Shown here piece by piece: positions 42,433-50,948 of a stretch of DNA of 64,000 nt. The DNA comes from CAVYXF01 sp963772335 (GTDB lineage Bacteria > Pseudomonadota > Alphaproteobacteria > Rhizobiales > Rhodomicrobiaceae): assembly GCA_963772335.1 (NCBI GenBank), contig CAVYXF010000001.1, positions 372,001 through 436,000 of the forward strand. The letters are read 5' to 3'. The position numbers and the translations under genes are program-made. The notes beneath the pieces are model-generated. The model had not been told where the DNA came from. It ran no database searches and worked only from the letters and a program-made list of their open reading frames with translations. The first letter of the stretch is position 1. Each line of letters starts with the position of its first letter.

Positions 42433-43715
42433 CTTTGCACCTCGATTTCGAGTTCGTGGAGATGCCTTGGCCGTTCCTCTTGGATGTCGCTGAAATCAGC
42501 GAATTGGGCGAGATAGTGCCGATGCGCACGCTCCCAGCCGAAGTCGTCGGGCTCGCCCCACAGCCGCCGGTAATCGGGCGAGCCGGGATAGGGGAAGAGC
42601 GGGACAGGATCATTGGCCCAAACGCCTGCTTCATGCATCTGCCGACGCCAGCCCTCGACCATGGCCTCGTCGTCCTCGCTCATCTCGATGAGATTGGCCT
42701 GGACGAACGGCACATGGCGCTTGGCTTCGGTGAGGCGGTCGGCCAGCTCGCCGGTCGACATCTTGCAACGCTTGGCGAGCTGGTCGCGCCCCTCAGGTGT
42801 AAGACTTTCGACGCCTGCCTCGATGGAAACGCAGCCGGCCCTGCCAAGCAGCTCCAGCATATGCGGCTTCCAGAGATCGATACGGGTCTGCACGCCGAAT
42901 TTCACGCCGCGCCCGACCAGCCCTTTGAGGAGCTGCTCGTTCGGCAGGAAAATCTCGTCGATGAAGTAGATATATTCGACGCCCTGATCCTGCAGCCGGG
43001 CGACCTCTTCAAGGATCGCCTCGGGCGGGCGCTTGCGGTAGGCGTTGCGGAAATTCTCTTTGGCGCAGAACGTGCAGTTATACGGGCAGCCGCGCGAGGC
43101 CTCGACCTCCGCGCCGGGACCTGTCGGGGCCGCCTCGAAGCGGTGATGATGGTGGTGATGGCGGGCGATCATCTCGTCCGGCCAGGAGAGCGGCGGCACG
43201 GTCACGAACCCTGCGGCCTGCGGGCCGCCCACCACCCGAATCTCGTCACCTTTCGCATAGCAGGTGCCGAGCACGCCCTCGCGCTCGCCATTGGCGAGGC
43301 GCAGAAGCGTCTCCTCGCATTCGCCCATGACGACGATGTCGACGCCGAGCTTGCGCAGCGCGGCGCGCGGGGTCGTCGAGCCATGGGGTCCGACCGCTAC
43401 GAGCAACGGTGCACAGTCCCGGATCGCGACGACCAACTCCTGCGGAATCCGCAGCTCCGGCGGAGCGCAGCGCCAGAACAGATAAGTCGGCGCGGTCGTA
43501 ACGACAGCCATATCCGGCTTGAAGGCGTTCAGCTCTGGGATAATGTCGGAATGGGAGAGCGCAAACATATGCGCATCGATCAGCCGCACAGTATGGCCTG
43601 CCGCCTCGAGCATCTGCTTGGAGACGCCAAGCTCGATCGGCAGATGCGGCTCGCGGCAGCCGAAATAGATGCTGCCTTGGAAATTCCAATGGGGATTGAT
43701 CAGCGCGACCTTCAT
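42429..43715 (-). CDS. B12-binding radical SAM protein
   Basis: A 428-residue enzyme. The N-terminal 140 residues form a Rossmann-like cobalamin-binding domain (V-A-L-I-N-P-H-W, V-A-V-G-P-H-G-S-T-T-P, V-V-M-G-E-C-E-E-T-L). The radical SAM barrel follows with C-P-Y-N-C-T-F-C at residues 210-217, the C-x3-C-x2-C site for the 4Fe-4S cluster. Such enzymes methylate unreactive carbons or rearrange sugars. An unusual run of six histidines is at residues 186-191. The ATG at 43715 overlaps the preceding stop by 4 bases. The most likely job here is C-methylation or epimerisation of a sugar or cyclitol, by inference. Confidence 0.9.
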   Translation of the reverse strand: MKVALINPHWNFQGSIYFGCREPHLPIELGVSKQMLEAAGHTVRLIDAHMFALSHSDIIPELNAFKPDMAVVTTAPTYLFWRCAPPELRIPQELVVAIRDCAPLLVAVGPHGSTTPRAALRKLGVDIVVMGECEETLLRLANGEREGVLGTCYAKGDEIRVVGGPQAAGFVTVPPLSWPDEMIARHHHHHHRFEAAPTGPGAEVEASRGCPYNCTFCAKENFRNAYRKRPPEAILEEVARLQDQGVEYIYFIDEIFLPNEQLLKGLVGRGVKFGVQTRIDLWKPHMLELLGRAGCVSIEAGVESLTPEGRDQLAKRCKMSTGELADRLTEAKRHVPFVQANLIEMSEDDEAMVEGWRRQMHEAGVWANDPVPLFPYPGSPDYRRLWGEPDDFGWERAHRHYLAQFADFSDIQEERPRHLHELEIEVQR

Positions 43716-44821
43716 GCCAGCGCTCCGTAGCGCAGGGCCGGCGCGGCTTCCCCGAACCGCTCGGTGAGCCAATGCTCCAGCCGAGCCAGACCTTCGGGGA
43801 ATGTCACTTTCGGCGCCCAGCCGAGTGCCTCGTTGATGGCGCGGATGTCGGTGACATACCAAGGCTGATCGCCGGGCCGCCAGCTGTCGAACGTAACATG
43901 GGGTGATGCGCCGCGAAGCTTTGCAATGAGTGCAATGAGCTCGCGCAGGCTGATGGTGTTGGCCGGGCCGCCACCAAGATTGAAGATGCGGCCGGACACG
44001 GTGTCGATGCCGTCCAGCACCGCCAGCCAGGCGCGCACCGCGTCGTCGACGAACAGCGCATCGCGCACCTGATAGCCGTTGCCGTAGATTGTGATCGGCT
44101 CGCCCCGGATAGCGCGGATCAGGAAATGCGCAATCCAGCCTTGATCCTCGGTGCCGAACTGGCGCGGACCATAGATGCAGCTCATACGCAGCACCGCGGT
44201 GCGCAGTCCAAACACCCGCGCATAGTCGCGGACATATTGATCGGCAGTGCCTTTCGAGCAGCCATAAGGGCTGTAGAAGTCGAGCGGCGCGCTCTCATCG
44301 ACGCCGAGCGCGAAACGTACGTCAGCGGGCTGATAACGCTCGCCGGAATGGACGATGTCCTCGTCCTTGAACAGCTTGCCATAGACCTTGTTGGTCGAGG
44401 CGAACAGCACGGGGATATGGCAGCCGGCCTTGCTGTGCCCTCCGGCTTTACGCACCGCCTCCAGCACGTTGAGAGCGCCGCGCGCGTTGATCTCGAAATC
44501 CTCAACCGGCGCATCGAGACTGGTCGTGACCGCGACCTGTCCGGCAAGGTGTAGGACAGCGGAGGATTGCGCGACGAGATGGTTGACTGTGTCCGCATCG
44601 CGGATGTCCCCGGTCTCAATGGCGATGCGATCGCCATGCCGGCTGTGCAGCCAGGCGGCATTCTCCTCAACGCCGGCGCGCGCAAAATTGTCGAGGACCA
44701 GCACCTTGTCGCCGCGCCGCGCCAGCGCATCGACGATGTTGCAGCCAACAAAGCCGCAACCGCCCGTCACCAGCACACGATGCCTGACGGGCCGCAAGAG
44801 GGTTGCTGCGTCGGCGTTCAT
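43712..44821 (-). CDS. NAD-dependent sugar epimerase/dehydratase (first; CDP-paratose epimerase-like)
   Basis: A 369-residue extended SDR enzyme. The NAD site is V-T-G-G-C-G-F-V-G-C-N-I near the N-terminus; the catalytic Y-x-x-x-K is Y-G-C-S-K with the upstream S-T-N-K-V-Y-G. The S-T-N-K-V-Y-G form and F-Y-S-P-Y-G-C-S-K are those of CDP-paratose/tyvelose 2-epimerase and related enzymes. It changes the stereochemistry or oxidation state of a nucleotide sugar. It overlaps neighbours on both sides by 4 bases and is paired with another epimerase gene. Confidence 0.88.
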   Translation of the reverse strand: MNADAATLLRPVRHRVLVTGGCGFVGCNIVDALARRGDKVLVLDNFARAGVEENAAWLHSRHGDRIAIETGDIRDADTVNHLVAQSSAVLHLAGQVAVTTSLDAPVEDFEINARGALNVLEAVRKAGGHSKAGCHIPVLFASTNKVYGKLFKDEDIVHSGERYQPADVRFALGVDESAPLDFYSPYGCSKGTADQYVRDYARVFGLRTAVLRMSCIYGPRQFGTEDQGWIAHFLIRAIRGEPITIYGNGYQVRDALFVDDAVRAWLAVLDGIDTVSGRIFNLGGGPANTISLRELIALIAKLRGASPHVTFDSWRPGDQPWYVTDIRAINEALGWAPKVTFPEGLARLEHWLTERFGEAAPALRYGALA

Positions 44822-45933
44822 GCGACCAAACCCCGGTTCTCCAGCTCCTCGCGCGCCCGATCGACACTATCGACGGCAACCTGGCCGGCCAGCCATTCGG
44901 CTAATTCCTCCAGGCCTTTGCGGAAATCGACCGCCGGCTCGAAGCCCAGCTCACGGCGGGAACGCGTGATATCGGCAAAGCAGTGACGGATGTCGCCGGC
45001 GCGGTATTTGCCGAGCACATGCGGGGTGAGGTCATCGCACCCCATCACCGCGGCGAGATCACGGGCGATCGAGAGCACGGAGCGCTTCTCGCCGGACCCG
45101 ACATTGAAGACCTCGCCGAGACCGGAGCTTGTCTCAAGCGCGAGCAGGACGGCGCGGGCGACATCCTCGACATGAACGAAATCGCGCAGCTGATGTCCGT
45201 CCTCGAACACCAGGGGCGGCCGGCCGTTCAGCAGCCGGGCGGCAAAGATCGCGAGCACACCGGTATAGGGGTTAGAGAGCGCCTGGCGCGGTCCGTAGAC
45301 ATTGAAGAAGCGCAGCGCCACGGTCGGGATATTGTAAGCTTTGCCAACCACCAGGCACATCCGCTCCTGGTTGAACTTATTGAGCGCGTAAACCGAGGAA
45401 AGCGCCGGCTGCTTGTCCTCCGGGGTCGGCAGTGGGGTGAGCGGTTGGCCGTCTTCGTCCAGCAATTCCCAGCGACCGCGGCGCATCTGCTCCACAGGGC
45501 GCTCCTGCGGATTGACGATGATCCCATCGGCGCGGCGCGCAAGGCCCTCGCCATAAATGCTCATCGAAGAGGCGCAGATCAGCCGCTCGACCGGTTTGCG
45601 CGAAAGCGCTTCGAGCAGTACTGCGGTGCCGACATCGTTGATCTGGGTGTAGTTGACGATCTCATACATGCTCTGGCCGACGCCCACCGCCGAGGCGAGA
45701 TGGACAACGGCGTCGACGCCGTTTATAGCGCGGCGGACGGCTTCCGGATCACGGATGTCGCCGACGATCAGCTCGGCATCAGCGGACAAATAGTCCGGGC
45801 GCTCCCCGCTCGGGTGAACCTGAGGGGACAGATTATCGAAGAGTAGCACGGAGTTTCCGGTCGAGAGGAGGAGGTCTGCAATATAGGAACCAATGAAACC
45901 GGCCCCGCCTGTTACCAACACGCGCTTGGTCAT
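44818..45933 (-). CDS. NAD-dependent sugar epimerase/dehydratase (second)
   Basis: A 371-residue extended SDR enzyme with V-T-G-G-A-G-F-I-G-S-Y-I, S-S-M-S-I-Y-G and the catalytic Y-A-L-N-K. It has R-F-F-N-V-Y-G-P-R-Q and R-D-F-V-H-V-E-D-V-A, usual for UDP-sugar 4-epimerase-like enzymes. It differs from its neighbour enough to act on another step. The ATG at 45933 follows AGGAGC. It is the first gene after the insertion sequences; no promoter was seen in the 120 bases before the IS5 end, so its expression may depend on read-through or on IS-borne signals. Confidence 0.88.
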   Translation of the reverse strand: MTKRVLVTGGAGFIGSYIADLLLSTGNSVLLFDNLSPQVHPSGERPDYLSADAELIVGDIRDPEAVRRAINGVDAVVHLASAVGVGQSMYEIVNYTQINDVGTAVLLEALSRKPVERLICASSMSIYGEGLARRADGIIVNPQERPVEQMRRGRWELLDEDGQPLTPLPTPEDKQPALSSVYALNKFNQERMCLVVGKAYNIPTVALRFFNVYGPRQALSNPYTGVLAIFAARLLNGRPPLVFEDGHQLRDFVHVEDVARAVLLALETSSGLGEVFNVGSGEKRSVLSIARDLAAVMGCDDLTPHVLGKYRAGDIRHCFADITRSRRELGFEPAVDFRKGLEELAEWLAGQVAVDSVDRAREELENRGLVA

Positions 45934-46055
45934 ATGTGCTCCTGAATTTTTGCTTAAAACGAACCCGCCAGGAGCAGCTTTGTTCCCAAGCTGACATTTC
46001 TTCCCAAGATTATGGGTTGGATTCCGCTCGGCTTTTTCAGCCGACCAGGCACTTA

Positions 46056-47195
46056 GGAGACCTGTGCGCGGGTAGTTCTGGACGAGGCAGTTTGTTTTTG
46101 ATTCCCTCGATTCGCTGAATGGATCGAGGTGCAAGATGGGTCGTCGTCGGATTGGCCAGGAAACACTAGGGTTTGTTACCGAGCGCGGCGGACGACATAG
46201 CTGTCTTGACGATCTGGTGACGCTGATCGACTGGGTTCCGGTTGAGAGGCGGCTTGGCGTGATCCCTTGCGCCGCAAAGGGCGAGCCGTCTTGGCCGCCG
46301 CTGGTTCTGTTCAAGGCGATGCTCATTGCCGTCTGGCACGACCTCTCCGATGTCAAGCTTGCCGAAGCCCTGGATGACCGGGCGTCGTTTCGGCGGTTCT
46401 GCGGGTTTTCGGCTTCGGAGCCGACGCCGGAGCGTACGGCCTTCGTGCGCTTCCGGAAGACGCTTATTGCGCATGGGCTGGACAAATCTCTGTTCGAGGA
46501 GGTCACCGGCCAGCTCAAAGCCAAGGCGGTTCGGGTCAAGACCGGCACGCTTGTCGATGCCACGATCATCGCATCCGCCAGCGAAAATGACGGCGATGCG
46601 CATTGGGTCAAGCACAAGGGCAAACCAGCGGTTCACGGCTTCAAAGCCCATGTCGGCGCCGATGCCGAGACTGGCCTGGTGGAGGAGGTCGCCGTCACGC
46701 CCGCCAATGTCAATGATGGCAAGGCCGGTCCGGATGTGCTGCCGGACGATCCCGGCGAGGTGTTTGCTGACAGCGCCTATCGGGGCCATCATTTCGGTGA
46801 CGCCGTCCGCGCCAAAGGCGGCACGCCGCGCGTCGTGGCGACGGGCATGTGGGGACACGGCGCGACCGAAGCCCTGGCCCGCCTCGAGGCCTGGAACCGG
46901 CCCATCCATCGCATACGAGGCCGGATCGAGAAAATCTTCGGCACATGGAAGCGAAGCTATGGCCTTCGTCGCATGCGATGGTCAGGACTGGCAAAGGCCG
47001 CCGTTCAGGTCCGTCTCACCGCCATCGCCTATAACCTCAAACGTGGTCTGGCGATCGCCGCGGTTCGATAATCACGGCAACGCGGAACGGCTTGGGGCTG
47101 CCATGCAGCCATATCCTGCTAAACCGCAGGAGCCCACGAAAACTGAAATCAGATGCACATCAGAAGCCTGCGCGAACCGCGCACAGGTCTCCTCC
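46056..47195. mobile_element. IS5-family insertion sequence
   Basis: About 1140 bases bounded by inverted repeats: GGAGACCTGTGCGCGG at the left (46056-46071) and its complement at the right (47177-47192), the right end carrying a 3-base GGA duplication before the terminus. A TTA at 46053-46055 and at 47196-47198 fits the 3-base T-N-A target duplication of one IS5 subgroup. Inside is one intact transposase gene. It lies in the space between the second epimerase gene and deoB, immediately beside the IS630-type remnant. The exact right boundary is an inference. Confidence 0.8.
46136..47071 (+). CDS. IS5-family transposase
   Basis: A 311-residue DDE transposase that appears complete. The N-terminal domain has W-P-P-L-V-L-F-K-A-M-L-I and F-R-R-F-C-G-F, and the catalytic residues lie in L-V-D-A-T-I-I-A-S, F-A-D-S-A-Y-R-G and R-I-R-G-R-I-E-K-I-F. 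No frameshift is seen, so the element may still be active. It is read on the plus strand, opposite to the surrounding cluster. Confidence 0.93.
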   Translation: MGRRRIGQETLGFVTERGGRHSCLDDLVTLIDWVPVERRLGVIPCAAKGEPSWPPLVLFKAMLIAVWHDLSDVKLAEALDDRASFRRFCGFSASEPTPERTAFVRFRKTLIAHGLDKSLFEEVTGQLKAKAVRVKTGTLVDATIIASASENDGDAHWVKHKGKPAVHGFKAHVGADAETGLVEEVAVTPANVNDGKAGPDVLPDDPGEVFADSAYRGHHFGDAVRAKGGTPRVVATGMWGHGATEALARLEAWNRPIHRIRGRIEKIFGTWKRSYGLRRMRWSGLAKAAVQVRLTAIAYNLKRGLAIAAVR

Positions 47196-47198
47196 TTA

Positions 47199-47748
47199 GC
47201 GGGATGAATTTAGGCTGACTCGATTGGGGATTCACGGCGAGCGGCAAATCAGATTCAACATGCTGGCTGGAGAGGAGGCCAGCATGGATGAGCAAACCCT
47301 ATTCCATGGATCTTCGCGAGCGGGTTGTTTCGGCAGTAGAGGAAGCTGGCATGTCGCGGCGCAAAGCGGCAGCGCATTTTGGCGTCAGCGTTCGCGTGGC
47401 GATTGAATGGGTTCGGCGTTTCCGCGAGACCGGGAGCGTAGCGCCGAGCCAGATCGGCGGCGGCGACATCGTCATCATGGACAATCTCGGCAGCCACCGG
47501 GGCAAAGCCGTCCGCCAAGCCATCCGAGAGGTCGGGGCAAGGCTGTTCTTCCTACCGAAATACTCCCCAGACCTGAATCCGATCGAGCAGGTCTTCGCCA
47601 AGCTCAAGCACTGGCTGCGCAAGGCCGCAGCCCGAAGCTTCGACGCGGTCTGCTCATCCATCGGCGATATCCTCGCCCGCATCACGCATCAGGAATGCGC
47701 AAACTATTTCAAACAGGCCGGTTATGAGCGGAGGTAAATTCATCCCGC
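47199..47748. mobile_element. IS630-family element, internally deleted
   Basis: A 550-base element with perfect 14-base terminal inverted repeats GCGGGATGAATTTA (47199-47212; complement at 47735-47748). It is flanked by TA on both sides (47197-47198, 47749-47750), the target duplication of the IS630/Tc1 group. The only gene is a transposase that has lost its middle. Full elements of this group are about 1 kb, so roughly half is missing while both ends are kept, as in a MITE-forming step. Confidence 0.85.
47288..47737 (+). pseudogene. IS630-family transposase with in-frame internal deletion
   Basis: A 149-residue reading frame joining an N-terminal helix-turn-helix part (M-D-L-R-E-R-V-V, then A-A-A-H-F-G-V-S-V) to the last part of the catalytic domain (D-I-V-I-M-D-N-L-G-S-H and N-P-I-E-Q-V-F-A-K-L-K). 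The first catalytic Asp and about 160 residues between are missing, although the frame is kept at the junction near residue 57. It retains the second Asp and the Glu of the DDE triad but cannot be an active transposase. The TAA stop lies inside the right inverted repeat. Confidence 0.88.
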
Positions 47749-47769
47749 TAGCAGCGAGGAGCGTGGGTG

Positions 47770-49005
47770 TCAGGTGGCGGGAATGGCGGCGAAAGGCGTG
47801 CCTGCGCCGGTCCAGGGGAGGCCGAGATGGGCCGCGCATGTCGCAGCGATATCGGCATATCCCGAACGTTGGCCGATCGAGCCTGGAGCGAGCTTTGCGC
47901 CGATGGCGAGGATAGGGACCTGCTCGCGCGTATGGTCAGTGCCCTGCCATGTCGGATCGCACCCATGGTCGGCGGTGATGAGGAGAAGATCATCCGGCAC
48001 CAGCCTGCCGATCAACTCCGGCAGACGAGCATCGAATGCCTCGAGTGCGGCGGCATAGCCCGCCACGTCGCGGCGATGGCCGTGGAGGGTGTCGAAATCG
48101 ATAAAGTTGGTCAGCAGCAGGCCGCCCTCAGCGAGAGTGGAGAACCCTTCGAGCGTTGCGTCGAATAGCGCCGCATTGCCATCGGCTTTCAACTCACGGC
48201 CGGTGCCGGAATGGGCAAAGATATCGGCGATCTTGCCGATGCTGATCACGTCGCGGCCGGCATCGGTCGCGCAGTCGAGCAATGTCGGCGAAGGAGGCGG
48301 CGTGGCAAAATCACGTCGGCGCGGCGTGCGCCGGAAATCGGCAGCGCACGACCCGGTGAAGGGCCGGGCGATGATGCGGCCAATGTTCAGCGGATCGACC
48401 AGCTCACGCGCGATTTCACATACTGCGTAAAGTCGCTCCAGCCCGAATGCCTCCTCATGCGCGGCGATTTGGAACACGCTATCGGCGGAGGTGTAGCAGA
48501 TCGGCTTGCCGCTCCGCACATGCTCCTCGCCGAGTTCGGCGATGATCGCCGTACCGGAGGCGTGGCAGTCACCGAGGATGCCGGGGAGCCCCGCGCGCTC
48601 GCACAGCGCCACGATCAGGCCGGACGGGAAGCTGGGCTGCGTGTTCGGGAAATAGCCCCAATTAAAGGGCACCGGCAGGCCCGCGATCTCCCAATGGCCG
48701 GAGGGCGTGTCCTTGCCCTTCGACACCTCCTTGGCGCTGCCGTAAAGGCCTTGCACCGGGCCGCGCGGAGCGAGCGCTGAGGGGCAACGGCCTGTCGCCA
48801 GCTCGCAGGCAAGGCCCAGCCCATAGCCGGCGAGGACCGGCAGTCTGAGCGGCCCTTGGCGCAAGCCATCGCGATCGGCGCCGCCCTTTTCGCAGGCATC
48901 AGCAATGTGGCCGATCGTATCGGCGCCGGCATCATCATAGTCTGCAGCATCGGGCGCACCGCCAATTCCAACCGAATCCAACACAAGGATCAGCGCACGT
49001 GCCAT
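47770..49005 (-). CDS. deoB: phosphopentomutase
   Basis: A 411-residue DeoB of the alkaline phosphatase-like superfamily, converting (deoxy)ribose 1-phosphate to 5-phosphate. Metal-site motifs are V-L-D-S-V-G-I-G at the N-terminus and I-T-A-D-H-G-C-D-P-T-W-Q-G-T-D-H-T near the C-terminus, and G-D-C-H-A-S-G-T in the middle. It starts 4 bases after the second methyltransferase stop and so seems part of the glycosyl cluster transcript, an odd place for a nucleoside-salvage gene. No deoA, deoC or deoD lies nearby. It ends 22 bases from the IS630 remnant. Confidence 0.95.
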   Translation of the reverse strand: MARALILVLDSVGIGGAPDAADYDDAGADTIGHIADACEKGGADRDGLRQGPLRLPVLAGYGLGLACELATGRCPSALAPRGPVQGLYGSAKEVSKGKDTPSGHWEIAGLPVPFNWGYFPNTQPSFPSGLIVALCERAGLPGILGDCHASGTAIIAELGEEHVRSGKPICYTSADSVFQIAAHEEAFGLERLYAVCEIARELVDPLNIGRIIARPFTGSCAADFRRTPRRRDFATPPPSPTLLDCATDAGRDVISIGKIADIFAHSGTGRELKADGNAALFDATLEGFSTLAEGGLLLTNFIDFDTLHGHRRDVAGYAAALEAFDARLPELIGRLVPDDLLLITADHGCDPTWQGTDHTREQVPILAIGAKLAPGSIGQRSGYADIAATCAAHLGLPWTGAGTPFAAIPAT

Positions 49006-49009
49006 AGGT

Positions 49010-49948
49010 TCAAACGCTCGCTTTGCCGAGCAGAAAGCTTACACCATCCCACAGGCGAAAGTCGCGCGTGCCGTTACGCAGCGGGGTGAGGCTGGTCTCG
49101 TGGGCAAGCTGCGCCACCACGGTTTGTTGGTCTGCGAGATCGACCTCATAGGCATAGTTGAAGAGGAGGAAGCAGCCGCCGGGCTTCAGCACGCGCGCGC
49201 TTTCGGCGAAATGCTTCGCAACGAGTTCAGGGCCACAGCGCTCGATGTAGGGGAAACTGTCGGCGGCCAGAACGAGATCGAAGCTGGTGTCGGCGAATTG
49301 GGTGAGATCGCGGCCCTCGGTCTGGCGCACCTCGACATTCGCCAGATCGCGGCAGCGAGCGCGCGCGGCGGCAATCATCGCGGCGGAAATATCGATGCCG
49401 GTGATCGCTTGCAGAGAAGGTGCCAGGGCTTTCAGGAAACGGCCATTGCCGCAGCCGATTTCCAGCGCAGTCTTGTCGCCGCCAAGCAGGCCCCATTCCC
49501 TCATCTTCTCGACGATTTCGGTGGTCGCCTCGGCAAGCAAAGCAGGACTGCCGAGCGAATAGAGCGCGACGCTCGCCTCGGGCGAGAGCGCTGCGGCACG
49601 GTCGAAGGCGGCAGCAAAGGAATCAGGGCTGGCGGTGCCGGCATGATCGACGGTTTCGAGGATGCCTTTGACAAGGCCGTATGCATCCGGCGTCGCGTCC
49701 CAGAGCGCGCGAAGCTCGGCCAGCGGAGGGATGTCATCGCCCAACACCATATTAGCTTCATGAATGCTGAATTTGACCTCTTCCGCGTCGATCGCATTCA
49801 TGCAGATCTGCATCAGGGCGATATTGGCCGGCAGGCCATGCCACACGCAGGCGAGCAGCGGCCGGGCCACGTCGTATCCCACGCCGGATGCCTGAACGAA
49901 AGCGTTGATTTCGAAGTCCTCGGGTTCATTAGGCTGCGGCATGGGCAT
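49010..49948 (-). CDS. SAM-dependent methyltransferase with N-terminal helical extension
   Basis: A 312-residue protein. The first 150 residues are not recognised; the rest is a class I methyltransferase with T-A-L-E-I-G-C-G-N-G-R-F (SAM site), G-I-D-I-S, L-V-L-A-A-D-S-F-P-Y-I and A-R-V-L-K-P-G-G-C-F. It likely methylates an O or N position of a sugar or cyclitol intermediate. The start could be the ATG at 49948 or the one at 49942; the second is better spaced (8 bases) from GGAG. Either way it overlaps the upstream gene by 14-20 bases. Confidence 0.85.
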   Translation of the reverse strand: MPMPQPNEPEDFEINAFVQASGVGYDVARPLLACVWHGLPANIALMQICMNAIDAEEVKFSIHEANMVLGDDIPPLAELRALWDATPDAYGLVKGILETVDHAGTASPDSFAAAFDRAAALSPEASVALYSLGSPALLAEATTEIVEKMREWGLLGGDKTALEIGCGNGRFLKALAPSLQAITGIDISAAMIAAARARCRDLANVEVRQTEGRDLTQFADTSFDLVLAADSFPYIERCGPELVAKHFAESARVLKPGGCFLLFNYAYEVDLADQQTVVAQLAHETSLTPLRNGTRDFRLWDGVSFLLGKASV

Positions 49949-50948
49949 GTCTCCGCCTGAAGGCGCGCCGCTGGTTCCAGCGATCCTGGGCTCCCCAGCC
50001 ATATTTGTAGGCTTCGCCGCCGCGCAGGAAATCGAATTCGCGCGTGCCCTCGCGGATTGCCTCCTCCATCGCATGCGCAAGGAGCAGCGTGCCGGGGCTC
50101 TCATGCGCGAAGGTCGGATCGATGCCGGTCAAATAGCCATAAGCACTGCCGTTGTGGATGAAGCCGTAATAGGCTGCGGCGATTACCTCGCCGATGCGCA
50201 GGGCATAGAGGCGCGCGAGGCCCGCGGCCACGAGGCCGGGCAAGGCGCTTTCGTGGAAGGCTTTCACGCGCGCATCGCAGAGCACGCCCGGCTCGCCGCG
50301 GCTTTCCCAGCGGGAGGCATGGAGGCGGATCAACTCGGCGAGGAGCGCCTCGGGCGCCATGTCGGCGATGGAATGGAAGGTGAGCGGCCCGCGCCGTTCG
50401 GCGCGGTTGCGGTTCATCGCCAGAGATCGCCGCTTGCGCGGTGGAAGAGCGGCCCGCAGGTCGTCAGCGCGCGGGGGCAGCGGTAGATAAGGACAGGACT
50501 TGCCTTGCTCGCTCACCTCCTCGAAGTCCGAGGGACAGGGCAAGGCCAGCGCCTGCGCTTCAAGGCGAAGCTCCGGCAGCTCCCAGTCCGCCCGCGCATC
50601 TTCGTCGCTCATGACACGGGTGAGCGCTTGGCCGGCCTCCTGCTCGCAAGCCGGATCGACGAGAACATCGAGATAGTCGCTGATGGAGATGCCGATCGGC
50701 AGGAGCCGGCGGCCGAGGGAACCGGTCTCCAGATAGAACGGTGCGAGGCCGACGAGCTGCCCATCCCGGTACGCTGCGGCGGAATAGAGCTCGCCGGGGG
50801 CGAAGTTCTCCCACCAGGGAAGCAGCCAGGCCGGGGACTGGAACGGCGTCGCCGATGGGATGCACCGCCACAGCGCCCACCATTGGGGCATGAGCGCCAT
50901 GAGCTCATCCGCCTCGCGGATGAGACGGGTGTCGATTGCACTGGTCAT
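49929..50948 (-). CDS. FemAB/BioF2-like GNAT acyltransferase
   Basis: A 339-residue protein with a double GNAT fold of the BioF2-like/FemAB group. Landmarks are F-Q-S-P-A-W-L-L-P-W-W near residue 40, R-K-R-R-S-L-A-M-N-R-N in the middle, R-L-H-A-S-R-W-E-S-R-G, and the C-terminal F-D-F-L-R-G-G-E-A-Y-K-Y-G-W. Proteins of this type move acyl or aminoacyl groups onto amino sugars, peptides or polysaccharides and are common in exopolysaccharide clusters. Next to a deacetylase it could re-acylate a freed amine. Overlap of 4 bases with the GT4 gene before it. Confidence 0.85.
   Translation of the reverse strand: MTSAIDTRLIREADELMALMPQWWALWRCIPSATPFQSPAWLLPWWENFAPGELYSAAAYRDGQLVGLAPFYLETGSLGRRLLPIGISISDYLDVLVDPACEQEAGQALTRVMSDEDARADWELPELRLEAQALALPCPSDFEEVSEQGKSCPYLPLPPRADDLRAALPPRKRRSLAMNRNRAERRGPLTFHSIADMAPEALLAELIRLHASRWESRGEPGVLCDARVKAFHESALPGLVAAGLARLYALRIGEVIAAAYYGFIHNGSAYGYLTGIDPTFAHESPGTLLLAHAMEEAIREGTREFDFLRGGEAYKYGWGAQDRWNQRRAFRRRHAHAAA

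Noticed and set aside
42435..43730. 431-codon plus-strand frame opposite the radical SAM gene
   Set aside because: The minus strand carries the radical SAM cysteine motif and cobalamin domain; the antisense frame has no family features.
46028..46044. TCGGCT-TTTTC-AGCCGA hairpin near the IS5 left end
   Set aside because: Six-base stem without a following T-run or a gene ending nearby; likely chance.
46054..47199. CTTAG at both flanks as a 5-base target duplication of the IS5 element
   Set aside because: It would make the two inverted repeats end at different positions; TTA with a 3-base duplication fits the ends and the neighbouring IS630 element better.
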